From the NCBI GenBank assembly GCA_036768485.1, contig JAVLUZ010000142.1, positions 14,542,407 to 14,606,406 on the forward strand: 64,000 nt of DNA. Direction: 5' to 3'. A program made the position numbers and the translations under genes. Numbering within the stretch: position 1 is the first letter of the stretch; every line of letters starts with the position of its first letter. Shown here piece after piece: positions 26,226-38,700 of this stretch. The notes beneath the pieces are model-generated. The model was not told where the DNA came from. It was given only the letters and a program-made list of their open reading frames with translations, and searched no databases. This stretch comes from Mermis nigrescens. Its lineage: Eukaryota > Nematoda > Enoplea > Mermithida > Mermithidae.

Positions 26226-26965
26226 TTAATTTAAAAATTTAGTAATTAATAATAAGGAATAAATTTTATGAAAACATTGCTTTAATATGTTTTTTCGGCG
26301 ATAAAACGTCGGAAATTGCGGTTTTCACTTTTTAAATGACGTGCTTATACATGTCTGCCAGTTTTATTCAACATTTTCATTTAGTATTCAGCTATTATTC
26401 TGAGTACAGGTTATTTTAATTAAATTGGGCAATATTAAATTTTTTCTGTAAGACATTTTTTTAACTATTTCTCGACTTCGACTATTTCATCAAGACGATA
26501 CACGAGCGTGGGTATTAACATTTTAGAATAACTCCATCTGATAAACTTGTAGACCCGCCAGAATGGACTACCTAAGTTGTACGTACATGCTGTTATTTTT
26601 TGATCAAACGGAGCGTTTTTAAAGATTGAAATGCGCAAGCGCTGCGTAGTTCACTTCCGCAGCATAGTACAGTCCAAAATTGCTACATACGAAAGCTTGT
26701 AAAAACTGCAATTTCCGACGCTTCTTGCCAAAAAAACAGATATTAAAACAATGTTTTTATTATATTTATGTCTTATTATTAATTAATACATTATTTTGAT
26801 TGCAGGGGAATCCGTAAAAGGTCTATGTTTGGTCTTATATCTCGGAAACTTCACTGGGATAGCTAGTAAAAAACCGCAATTTCCGATGTTTTTCGCTGAA
26901 AAAAACAAATATTGAAGCAATATTTTTATTATATTTGTTCCTTATTATTAGTTTTAAAACGCATC
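26226..26965. repeat. Three copies of a ~100-bp repeat, one inverted
   Basis: A block containing CCGCAATTTCCGACG, GAAAAAACA, ATATTAAAACAATGTTTTT and CTTATTATTA is direct at about 26704-26810 and 26872-26965 and inverted at about 26226-26325. The inverted pair could fold back over ~500 bp. Confidence 0.6.
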
Positions 26966-26996
26966 TCGTGTATAATAAGCGATTGCATTGATTGGT

Positions 26997-27070
26997 AGGG
27001 CTGTTGGGACGGTGACGCTGTTGGGACTGGTGGGGCTGTTGGGACAGTGGGGCTGTTGAGACTAGTGGGA
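26997..27070 (+). repeat. Minisatellite, GGTGGGACTGTTGGGAC type
   Basis: Short array of GGGCTGTTGGGAC, GGTGACGCTGTTGGGAC and similar 9-18-bp units, the same as in the arms of the inverted repeat at 30.3-31.4 kb. Confidence 0.75.
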
Positions 27071-27539
27071 GTTTGAGACATCACCAAAATTTTTGTCTTC
27101 CTAAACTTAAAAGGCCAGTTACATGTAAGCCCATATGAATAACTCGGCAGGTTTATAGACCCGATGTATCAATAGATTAACCAAATAAAATATCACGATG
27201 TCCACTGACTCGTTGGTTGCACTGAAAAAGTTTCGATGGAGGCATCTGTATCGACAGAATCATGCAGTATGTTGGGGTCGAAGAAGCTTACCCCGCAAAG
27301 GCTCCTTTACTTCGCCGTCGCAAAAGGGTTCCCTTTTAAAATTTTGAAGAATCGGCAGTGAATTCGATCAAATTTTCGGAATTTCGGCACATTTTTTAAC
27401 TTTCACCCGCAGACCAGACATGCCTATGCGTGTCCTACTGAATAGAATAACTAAATACCAGTGCTATTTAGAAATTTCGGAAGATGGATCATTATCACGT
27501 ATGTATCAGTCACCAGCACACATGGGCGTTTGGGTGGTT

Positions 27540-28090
27540 TGGACCATACTCGTAGATCGACAGCATCGCCGATCTGGTGACTCAAAAATTGAGCTTTTTC
27601 GGAACAAAATGATCGTAAAAATACTAGTATAAGCGCTAAAGTAGCGTTAAAACTCCGTTTTTACACAGTGTGTGATCTATTCAAAGCATTTGAGAAAATA
27701 TTCAATTTTCATTCATTTTTGGCCTTTATTTTGCGTCCTTTTCCTCACAAAATATCTTATTTTTCTATTCTGGGGGTCTAAACCCCCAAACCTCTCACGC
27801 GCATATCTGCCCGGACCGGACCCCTCGAGAATCTGAAAGATACCGCAAAATCAATAGACCCTCCACTAGAATTATTCGTGCTATTTTTAGCGATTTTGTC
27901 CCATCGCCCCCCCCCCGCCCTTGGTTGCTGCTTATGTACATATAGTCACCACCAGACATGCACGTGAGGGTTAGGGGTTAGATATTCAGAATGAGATGAG
28001 AAATATTCTAGGGAAAATGAGGCAAAATAAGTGTGAAGAAAAAAAATAAATAAGTGTGCAAAGAAAGTATCTAAAAAATGAATTAAATTT
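27540..28090. repeat. Clustered small repeats
   Basis: An inverted GAGGCAAAATGA-family copy (TTGAGCTTTTTCGG, GCGCTAAAGTAGCGTTAAAAC, TTTGGCCTTTATTTTGC) is followed by a GGGGTCT-family copy (GGGGGTCTAAACCCCC to CATCGCCCCCCCC) and a partial GAGGCAAAATGA-family copy from CATGCACGTGAGGG. Confidence 0.55.
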
Positions 28091-28439
28091 AAAAGGCCCG
28101 GCCGCCCCCTGCTCTTTCTAAGCGGAGAGATGAAAAAAGTAGCGTATTTTTATTATTGAAATATTGAAATTATTTTCAATTATATTTAGTGCAAAAGAGC
28201 ATTGAGACATTTTCAACCGACTCAATACCCTATGTAACTTATTTACATTTCCATGAGTTTCATTTTGGATATTATGTAATTTTGTGAAACAACTTAGGGC
28301 GCCGCCGTTTTTCAATGTTGGTTTAGCAACAGTAGGTCAAAAAAAGAATCTCAAAAATTATTGAATCAACTCTTAAAATAAGTTATCAGAATAAATATAA
28401 ACGATCTCTCAAAATATGTAAATCACTTTTTCTAGGCCC

Positions 28440-29165
28440 TTGTTATGATACTTCGCACATTCCGATTCATAACCGTAGCGGTGGACAGACTAAAAGAAGG
28501 TAAAAACGTGATTTTCGTCCTTCGCCAGTGTAACTTTAAAAATCTGAATCTAAGTCTTATTGAGCGTAAAGAAATTTATTTTAGGCTAGTTTGTAGCCCT
28601 AAAATCTTAGTACTTATGAAAAATCTAAGACAAGACCAGTTTTTTACATCTGGATCTAACTCCGTATTGAGTGTAAAAAAATTTGCTGGTAGAAAGAAAG
28701 TATCTCTTGAGCTGTAGTACATGTACATATCCATCAGAAAAAATTCCTTGGAACTTATAAGCGCAGTTGTAGGCAGACATAAAGAAGACAAAAACGCGAC
28801 CGAAATCTGTCTTTACACCCGCAGATTTTTACACTCTCTACACTACTCCTCAAAAAACTATTGCGAAATCGTAAAAAATACTGCTTTCAGAGAATTTTAT
28901 TCTCTACAGTTCTGTGCAATTAAATTGTACGAGGCATTTACACTGAGCTGTGTACGAGCTGCGAAAAAAAGCACTAAAGATCGCTATACGTTATAACGTT
29001 ACGCCAAAACATTACACGCTCATTACATACTCAGTATTAAGTCTATCCTTTAAAAAACCGCACCTCCCAGATGTATCCCGTTATAGCTGTAGGGGGCTCA
29101 TATGTTAGGGGTACCCAAACCGAAGTAAATTAAAGGTACACGCTAACGCGCTACCCATGATACAC
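28440..29165 (+). repeat. TTTACAC-family repeat with closing hairpin module
   Basis: Same blocks as 1437-2605: CCGATTCATAACCG, AGACTAAAAGAAGG, TTTACACCC, TTACACTCTCTACACT, then CGCACCTCCCAGATGT, CCCGTTATAGCTGTAGGGGG, GGGGTACCCAAA and GGTACACGCTAACGCGCTACCC. The short ORFs here follow the repeat. Confidence 0.65.
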
Positions 29166-30317
29166 TTGCATTGCAAATGGCAGCTGAGAAGTAGATCTCT
29201 GCTTCAGTATCACTCTTGACTTGACTATTGATTACTTGACTTTTACTCTTGACAACTTGCTTAACATATCTTCTAGGAAAAACAGGACTGTATTAAAGAA
29301 CTTGCATACCTATCTATATGCAGATGCTCGTATTTCACACAAAAAATACAAAAAAAATCGAATTGGCTGTCTTTTTAAAAATGTTGTCAATTCATTGCTA
29401 AAAGATTCCGTTCAAGAGCGATTTGCATCTATTTCATCAAATATAATTAGCAGACAAAAGTAAATAAAGTATGTAGTTTCTAGCATAAATGCTAAATACC
29501 TCGAATTTCACAGCTTCTAGCTTTAAGTCTGAGTTTCTTGTTAACCTCGGTCTCATGCTTTCGCTAGAGCACTGTTGTAACATTACAATTGTAGACTAGA
29601 AAATTCAGCCGAAAAATGAGTAGAAAACGATTTCGCTGTGTCATTAGTTGAGTTTGAGCACGGAATTTGCAAAAGTCACGTCATTTTTAGCTTGAATTAC
29701 GTTTAACAGTTAGAGAGTCAGCCTTTGTCGCTTGCAATCTAATCAAGTTAATGTAAAACAGTATACGAAAAAAACCAGCTTCGATATCGAATGTCACTTC
29801 TGAATATGGCAAAAGCCAAGAAAAATAAAACTGTATGGCGTATTGCAATCGCATGTATGTATGCTCAGAGATCTTTTAACACGTTTATGCACGTAAGACC
29901 GTAAATTTTATAGACAAACTGTTCAAAAGAGTTTTGAAGTGTTTCAGAATTAGTGTTTGGCCTTGAGGATTACTATAAAGTGCTGCCGAATGAAATTCGA
30001 TATACGATAAATAATCAATAAATTTTGATGGTAAACTCGCAAAAATAAAGCATTTTTTATTTTACTCTTTTGCCACTTTCTCTGTGCACCGGCATTGTAA
30101 TTTTAGAGTCGTCTCGATCGCTAGATCAACTCTGCTTAGCTAGACATATCTATTTTATTGAATGTTTGTGGATAAATCTGTTGTTTAGTTTGTGTCGTTG
30201 CGGCCTGGGGTAAGCTTTTCCTACCAATTAGATTGAAATAACTGAACACTCAATACAAGCTTTTGTTGAAAAATCGCCTGAACTACTGAAAACAAAAAAT
30301 GTCGAGCATTGTATGTT

Positions 30318-31386
30318 GGCTGTGTCTCAACAGTCTCACCGGTCCCAACAATCCCACCGTCTCAACAGTCCCACTAATAACCTCAATAATCCCACTGGTC
30401 CCAACAGCCCCACCGTCCAACTGTCTCACCAATAATTCCAACAATGCCACGAGTCCCAACAGCCGCATCAGTCCCCCCGTCCTTACAGTCACACCGTACC
30501 AACAGTCCCACCGTCCCAACTGTCCCACTTGTTCCACTATCATGTTACCTTGGGTGAAACATATTCACGCAGCGTCAACATGTGAAATCAAGCTGATCAC
30601 ACTGTTGTTAGCTCCATATATATCGAATTCGTTAAGCATGCCATATAATCACGTCCTAATTGTTTTTCAATTCTTCAATTAACTATTTTTAGGTATATTT
30701 TATGTATCGTCTCAAGCTTGTTGAAATGGCTTACAATTTGTTTGCGTTTAAAGTGCGACTAGCTACATGAGTAAGTTTTTAGCGTCCGTCCGAGCTTGAC
30801 TCTGAAAAAAATTTTAGCTTCTCAATCCTAGTACATTGTCAAGAAAAGATAAAATAAACAATTCGACACGAAGCGTCGGAAAATTTTGACATATTCAATA
30901 TGCATTTTCCCAATTTGGGCTGCTAAGAAGCAAGAATTATACAAAAGCACAGCGCCTGAAAATTTAAAATTCGTTAGCTGAAGAGTGTGCTTAAAATTTG
31001 TTTTCGTGGTCTATCAAACGCGTTTCAATAAGTTTTAATTTTTCCCTTGAATGAATGCAAATCAATTACAAGCTATTTTAAAGAGGTTACAAAGAAAGAG
31101 AAACGCAACGTAAAAATAATTATTAGTCAGAATGGAAAAGAAGAATACGGACGGGATAAAAAAGTTAAATATGTAACAACGTCAGCTTGATTTCACATGT
31201 TGACGCCGCGTGAATTTGTTTTACTCATGGAAATATGATAGTGGGACTGTTGGGATAGCTGGAGCGGTAGGACTGTTGGGACTATTGAGATTATTGGTGG
31301 GACTGTTGGAACGGTGGGATTGTTGGGACTGTTAAGATCAATGGTGGGACTGTTGGAAAGGTGGGGCTGTTGGGACTGGTGGGACT
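30318..31386. mobile_element. Foldback-like inverted repeat with minisatellite arms
   Basis: Left arm about 30318-30605: an array of CCCACCGTCCCAACAGT-type units, then an inner unique part (ATTCACGCAGCGTCAACATG, TGAAATCAAGCTGA). Right arm about 31168-31386: the inverse of the inner part (TCAGCTTGATTTCACATG, TTGACGCCGCGTGAAT), then GGTGGGACTGTTGGGA units. The ~560-bp centre has no ORF. Tandem-repeat arms in inverted orientation are the hallmark of foldback elements; whether this one was mobile is inferred. The right arm abuts the element at 31388. Confidence 0.7.
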
Positions 31387-31387
31387 C

Positions 31388-31659
31388 TACGTGGGCAGCA
31401 AGAAAATTCTGGGGGGGGGGTGCAAGATTTTTTTGAAGGTCAAAAAATGGCCTTAAAAATGGTTGTATGGCGATAAAAACACCATTTTTCGACGTTTCTC
31501 ATCAAGCACTATCCATTGGCATCAAAAAATTGCGAAAAAAACGAAAAAATTTTCAAAAATTGAATTCTGGGGGGGGGTATTTTGATTTCTGGGGGGGTAT
31601 TTTGGGTATTTTGGTTTCTGGGGGGGGTGCATACCCCCAAACCCCCACGCCCAGGTGTG
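31388..31659 (+). mobile_element. CAYACVTGGGC-family MITE copy
   Basis: Runs from TACGTGGGCAGCAAGAAAAT through GGTCAAAAAATGGCCTTAAA, ACACCATTTTTCGACG and TATCCATTGGCATCAAAAAA to CCCCCACGCCCAGGTGTG. No convincing target duplication here. Confidence 0.7.
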
Positions 31660-32699
31660 CTCTTGAGACATCACCTGTATGTTTTGATACGTGCGTGGAA
31701 ACTCGATCATTTGACAGATGATGTAACTAATCTCCAGGTTTCCGATTAAAAACAAGAAGAACGTCAAATCCCTGAATCATTGCTTTAGTTGATCAAAGAT
31801 AGATTTTCGCTGAATAGGCATATTTTTACAGTCGAAAAAATGACTTTAAATATTTGGCCTCCGATTCCCTATGGACTGTCCGATTTGCATCATTTTTCAT
31901 TTTTTCTAATTAGTGTTCTGCAGGAAGAGAAAATAGATGGTTGACAAGAATGACTCTATTCAGTTCCTTGTTCTGATGCCTAGTAATAATGCGCTGATTA
32001 CCAAACTTAAGCTTCAATATTGCCACGTCGTATCCCATTCGTCAGTGCAATCCTGGATAAACAAACCAAGTAAAACCTCATCACTGTTGCTTATTGCACG
32101 CTTGCTATTCGCTGCCCGTTTAGTTAGCTATCTATGTAGCTATCAAAGGCTCTTTTATATGGCAGACTTGTTCGAAATGTCAACGCGCAACGCCAGCTTT
32201 CTTTAACACTTAAGCATTAATCATTTATCACCTTCATTCCGGAAATTGACGATTCTATATATTTTCTGTTTCTTGTGCTAGATTTGACATTAAATTGCAC
32301 CAGCTAGTAATTATTTTGTGTGACGTGTTTCAAAAATAAACTTTAGTGGCTAAGCGTCGCGCAGATTAGCAGCACTTGACATAATTTTCTAAAAGATCAT
32401 GCGTTTATAAATGATTTTAGATCGATTTTCGCTAGATGGGCATTATTACGTGATCAAGCATTATTTTTCTTTATGATCAAAAATTATTGATCTTTAGAAG
32501 ACCTAGCGATACGAATAACTTAAAAACGAGCTTTTTTAATGGCTGCACTATCATTTTAAGGTTTACAAGTGCAGCTTTGCTTTTTGCTGAAGTTTTAACG
32601 ATTTTAAATTTTAGAAGATTTCTGCGCATGACTTGAGTGAGGAAAGTTCGAAGTTTTTTCTGGCATGCTTTATATTTCTTGTAAAATAAGCATCAAACT

Positions 32700-32728
32700 G
32701 AGTTTTTTCTCATTTGTGCTTCCTTCAG
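32700..32728 (+). promoter_or_regulatory. Strong splice acceptor directly before the second transporter's ATG
   Basis: A pyrimidine-rich tract ending TGCTTCCTTCAG touches the ATG at 32729. In a nematode this fits either a spliced-leader trans-splice site or the end of an intron in the 5' UTR. The choice cannot be made from sequence alone. Confidence 0.5.
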
Positions 32729-35700
32729 ATGGCCAGATACCGAAAGGAGGGCGATAAGCCAAGGTCGGCTTATCCGCGAGGTGCCTACTTTTGCTTGCTC
32801 AACGAATTTGCCGAAAGATATGCGTCTCTGGGCATTCAAGCGGTGCTCACTTTTTACTTGCTTGGCAGATTTGGCCTTAGCAAGTCTGACGCAACCGTAG
32901 CTTTTCACGCTTATGTTTGCCTTTCCTACTTCACCACTATACTTGGATCAATATGGGCCGATGGTTTTTCGGGACCGTATAAAGTAAAACATAATTAATA
33001 TACAACGGACTAAATTTTTTGTTATGTTCCAAACGGTGTGTTTTCATCTTAATATGCCTTTATTTCTATTCGTTCGAAAAAATTCCTGCACCAAAATCAA
33101 TTATAACAAAAATTAGGCACCAGTGATGGTAGATCATCCAGCTGTTTAACGCATAAATAACGGATCTACGGGACAATTTTAGATGTTTGGTAAAATTTGG
33201 GGAGCATGCCTCTTTATTATAAATCCTAGGTCCGCCAGTAAAAGGGGTGGGTGGAGAAGTAGAACGTTGATGATGAACATTATGATGAAATACGATCAAG
33301 TTGCGGGGGCGAATTGTTGAAGTTAGATATCGAAATTAAATTTCATTAAAACTGCATGTTATTAAAAATTCTAGCATTGACGAAACAACATCATGTTTTT
33401 TAGAATAGCGCGGTTGAATAAAATACAGGCATAATTATGATAAAATATGGAAAACAAAGAAAAAATAATATTTGGGCGCGTACCTACATATTTGTGGCAG
33501 CAAATGAGCCACTAGCAAAGAATTGATTGTTGTTGCGTCATAAATGATTTGCTCGTTCAAGCACATTTTTAGCCATCATTTTCAAACAACATAAACTAAT
33601 TTGCAAGTTTTGGTTTTTAAAAAGAAAACAAAAAGTGATTTTTAAATTTTGCTTAGGTACGCCTATGAATACCTCGGACAGTCACACTGCATATAATTTT
33701 TCTCAAGTCTCCTAAAATGTTATTCAGCGAAATGTTTATATATTCTTGCTTATTATGCTTTGTGAGAGAGTTGACGCACAGGTTAAAAGTAAAGAAAGAT
33801 GCATGTTGATAACCGCGCCTGATTTATGTGTGTAAGTGATTCTCGAAACAAAATATTTAGTTTATAAAATAATAACACTCAAAAATACGAGTTGATTAGC
33901 GTGAGTGAGAGCTACAAAGTCTTCAAACGCAAGTCAAGACGACAATATTATTTTACAAAACAAAGACTTGATCAACAGCTGAATTGGAAAAATTTTGATT
34001 AATATTTTGGAATGAATTTTTCGAATTAACTTTTCACATGGCCCCCTTTAAACTTTTCATTTATAAAGTGCTCAAATTTTGTTTAATCCTGTTGAGCAGG
34101 CGGTGTAATTTCATTTCCTTATGCATTAATTATCAATAATCGATACGGGAGACGCTATTCTCGCCTTTGTCTTGAATTATATCGCGTGAAGCATTCTTTA
34201 TAATTTTCATTAAAATCTTAATTTTTCAAGAATTTTGAAATATATGGCAATCAGTCGTAATTTTTTAAGATAATTGTATATCTTTGTGATAGGTTATGTT
34301 GTACACGTCGAGCGCTTATTGCTTTGGCCCGCTTTTACTCGCATTGAGCGGTGTTTCTAATTCGATAGTGGACGATCGAATAATGAAGTCAGTAGGCATT
34401 GTAGGACTTTTTGTCACTGCTTTCTGCAGCGGTGGAAGACGACCATGTGCAGTAGCTTTCTCGGTATGTCGTACTCAGAAATGGCTGTGATGCACTTTGC
34501 AGCTCAGAAGATACCTACATACGTTAGCAAAAGCTTACCTTTGACAATAAAATTATTTTTTTGTTTGAAGGGCATGCCTGATGTTACTAACAAGATTTTT
34601 GTATTAAAAACAGTTTTTTAATGACTTGGGTGATCTTGAATAACTATGAAAGCGCTACTCAAGTGCAAAGAAGTTTTTCAGGATGAATATCAATAGTTAT
34701 AAAGAAGATTAATGCAGGTATTTATCGAAGTCCGAAAAATCCATCCAAAGCAGCTCTTATTTTACATACTAAAGTTCGGAATCTGCTCACCATTGTTAAG
34801 TTGATTTGAAAACAAGACGTACTTTTTATAATTTATCTTTGGCTGATAGGACTTATTTTCGTTCTTTACCTTACAACAAGCTAAAAATTATATAACGTTA
34901 GCTATTCAGATGGACAGGTTAGAAACAATCGTTCTTTCAAGGCTCTAATATGCGGAGCCATTCGATTGTTAACTAGTTAACTACTTTTAGCAAGGTTCCC
35001 CCAAGAGGAAAAAATTAAAAATTCTCAAAACGTATCTGATATACCGCTAGAATAGATATTAGCACACTTTTTGAGCTAATTTAAGTTCGAAATACAACAT
35101 AATTATTTAATATATATTAAAACTCAAATCGAATTTTTTAAACTTTATTCACCTTTAAATCATTATTATAGGCTGACCAATTTCCAGATAGCATGGTTGA
35201 GGAGCGCAAGCGATTCTTTTCAACAGCTTATTTACTAGCTTACCTCAGCGGTATAGTGACCCAAACTGCGACACCTTATTTCCGTGCAAGCGTGTCATGC
35301 TTTGGTCAAAATACTTGCTATCCTATGGCATTCGGTGCCGGATTTGTTTCAGTGACTTTGGCTTTAATTATTTTTCTTTTGGGACGAAATACGTACATAA
35401 ACACTAGCAATAAGCGAAAAGGTGCAAAACGCGAAAATGTGGTTGCTAAAACATTCAAATGCCTAATGCTATCTATAGGAAAAAATTTCGGAAAGAAAGC
35501 GCAACAGAAAAGTGATAAACAACTAAGTTTGAATGCACAAAACATACGCAATGGAATGGCTATGAGAGGATCGAGGTATACTAGCGAAGAACCCCACTGG
35601 TTGGATTCTGCTAAGTATAAATATGGGTCACAGTTCGTGGCTGATGTCAAAAGAGCTTTACAGGTAAATGCAATAATAGGTGCATGGCATGCATGGTCTG

Positions 35701-38700
35701 TCTGGATTGATCTGTCCAACCCGGAATGGATAGGCCAGAAAGAATTTCAAAGCATGAATGACTTTAGAAATTAGCATAAGCCTTAAACGTTGTAAAAACT
35801 GCCTTAATTCACAATAACGGGTCGATTTTCCCATAATATTATTCATGTTGTCCTTCCATTGAGTTCTAGATGCCAAACCCTAAATGTTTACATAGTTATT
35901 TTTTCAAAAATTAAAAATTCGAAAATTATTAAATTAACAATTAAAATTTTTTCGTTTCTGCTCTTTATGAACAGAAGTGGCAACTTTTCCGCAGAGCATT
36001 ACAACGGTAACATATTTAAAAAGGTGTAAAAAATATACGCAAAAAAGCATTGGATACAACAGTCTGTCAACTTCATTATTTAATTCAAACTTCGTCGAGC
36101 AATTCCCTATATTTATTTAATTCGTATATCATTGTCGTTTTCCTGTTTTTTTTAATTTCTTTTGAACTCTATCTTTTTCTTTTTTAGCTTTTTTTTAATT
36201 CGAGCATGATTGTATTCAAAATGGCATCAAGACATAACATTTAGACGGTAAAATTCTAATGTATAACATCTTAACGTCAGAATTTAACCTTTGCGAAAGC
36301 ACTAAGCAAGAAGCATTACAATTTTCTTGAGTCGGTCCGAAGCAAAAATCTTATTCTATCGTTTTATGCAATCCGCTTACTGTTTTCGCATTCAAAAAAA
36401 TTAACAATTTCACACGATTATGGCCATTTTAAATCATAGATTACTCGACCAATTAATCTAAAGATCTAGACAAGTCACGGTTAAATGTCGAAAATGCTAT
36501 TATTGAATGACAGTTTTTTCTCAGCCTAAACGTTCTCTTAAAAATTGAAAACGAGACAGCAGAATTTTTGCCATCTTGTAGCTGAAAGGATTGTGCATGT
36601 CTGGAAATAGAACGTATTATTTAACTGAAATTTTAAATTTAACTTTTCCCCAAAATTTTAAACGAAACTTTCCGCATTTTAGCTTTTTTCATACGACTTT
36701 TAACAGCCATTCCGAAATGATAACGAATCGAAATAAGTCAGCGAATTAATGTGCGACCTCTGTTGTATATTCAGTATGGGTTAAACGTACCTATCTGTTT
36801 GGTAGTTCTAAAATTAAATTATCAATCGATCTTGTGTACAAGGAATACAACAGGGCGATTATTTTGTCAATAATTTCTTCAAATATGAGTTCGTATGTCA
36901 TAGATTTGCTCGATGTTGACTCCCACTATCGTTTTCTGGGCATTGTACTTTCAAATTGGCTCAACGTTTGTCATTCAAGGGAGCGCGATGAACACACGTA
37001 TCGGTCAACTGACTATTCTGCCAGATCAGCTGATCATGTCATCATCAGTTTTTGTCGTTTTTCTAATTATTGCCCTAGACTACGGCGTATATCCAGCATT
37101 GAAAAAGGCGGGCAGACCCTGCACTCCGTTAAAGCGACTCGGTATTGGATTTTTTCTCGGCGTCATTTCCTTCGGTACCGCAGGGGTCATTCAGCTAAAG
37201 TTAAATAGGTGACAGATTAGTCGAAAGGAACATTAAGCTGATTCACGTACAATCAAATATTTTTGCATATCATTCGTTTTCGTGTAACATTTAGCAGGCA
37301 ATGGGCTTGTGTGTTAGACTCTACATGTATAACATGGGAATTCTGGAAGGTCAGGCCGGAAAATTTTTAAAAAAGTACTTTTTTTAGGCTAAAAACCGTC
37401 GGGTACACGTCGAAAACACTGTTTTAGGCGTTTCGGACAATGCTCATTCTTTCCAGAATATGAAAAACATAAAAATTTTTTGGAAAATTTCGAAAAATTT
37501 TAGAAAATTGAATTAAGTATAATCGAAAAAGGTGTATATGGCGAGAAGCGCCGAACATTTGAGACTTTTGAGCCAAAAATGAGCTAAAAACGCTTAAAAA
37601 GGCACACTTTTTACAATTTTTCCAAAAATTCGTCAATTGAGATGGGATCGCCGCCATTTTGCGGGGGGTCAGCAGCCAGTCTGCGAAAGGGGTCAAACCC
37701 CCTTACCTTCTCCCAATAACACCTATGATGTAGACCCACGTCTTCCCAATCATATCCACACGTTGGTGTGGGAAGTTCGGGGGACGTTTGGACCACACAT
37801 GGGTATGGGGTCTGGAGGTTTGGCCCCTCCGCGAATCTGGCGGATCCCCCAAAAATCTGTGTACCCCCAAGAATTTGATTTATGGTGCTATTTTTTGCGA
37901 TTGTGTCCATCGAACCCCTCATAAAATTCTGCCGCTGTTCACCTATGGTGTGGATCAAAGGTGGGCAGTACCAAAATTCTGGGGGTGCAAGGTTTTTCAA
38001 AAGTCAAAAAATGGTGTACGGCAAAAAAACACCGTTTTTCAACGTTTCTCATTGAGCAGTATCCATTGACATCAAGAAATTGCGAAAAAAACAAAAAGAA
38101 TTTCAAAAATTGAATTCTGAGGGGTATTTTTGTTCTGGGCGGGTTATTCGGCCTTATAGGGGTGCATACCCTGCAAAACCCCCCACGCCACGTGTGGTCT
38201 GAACCCACAAAATCTATAAGAGAACTTCCTCGAAATTTCGTAAGATCTCTTTCCCAAAATTAATTTTAAGAACATTTTTCCGTTTTTTTTGCGACTTTTT
38301 GATGTCAATCGATAAATTTGGATGAGAACGGGAAAAATGGTGTTATTAGCCTATACCATCAATTTTTTGATACTTTTTCGACATCTGAAAATTTCTGGAC
38401 TTCCTGAATTCAGATGCTGCCCATTCATGCTGGATTATAGTCTGTTTCACATAACTTCGTGCATAAATTCTTAGAATTTTCATCGACAGTAAGCTGAGGT
38501 TTATGATAGTTATATATCACATCAATGCTATAATCGCAATCTGTCAGTTCATTGTCGGAGATGGTTTCAAAATTTATGACCGAAGTTGTGTGAAACAGAC
38601 TATAGGTATCGTTTAGACATTTTTTAGAGTCAAAGTTTTCTATCAGGAGTTTTCGTGGCTTACTATTGCTTTAGCTCACAACTCAGGCAGGTTATAGAGG

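Noticed and set aside
28445..28996. Overlapping 70-91-codon frames
   Set aside because: They lie inside the TTTACAC-family repeat and are not conserved in its other copies.
31937..32206. 89-codon plus-strand frame upstream of the second transporter
   Set aside because: No similarity recognised, no phase-compatible junction to the transporter, and the transporter start is well supported at 32729.
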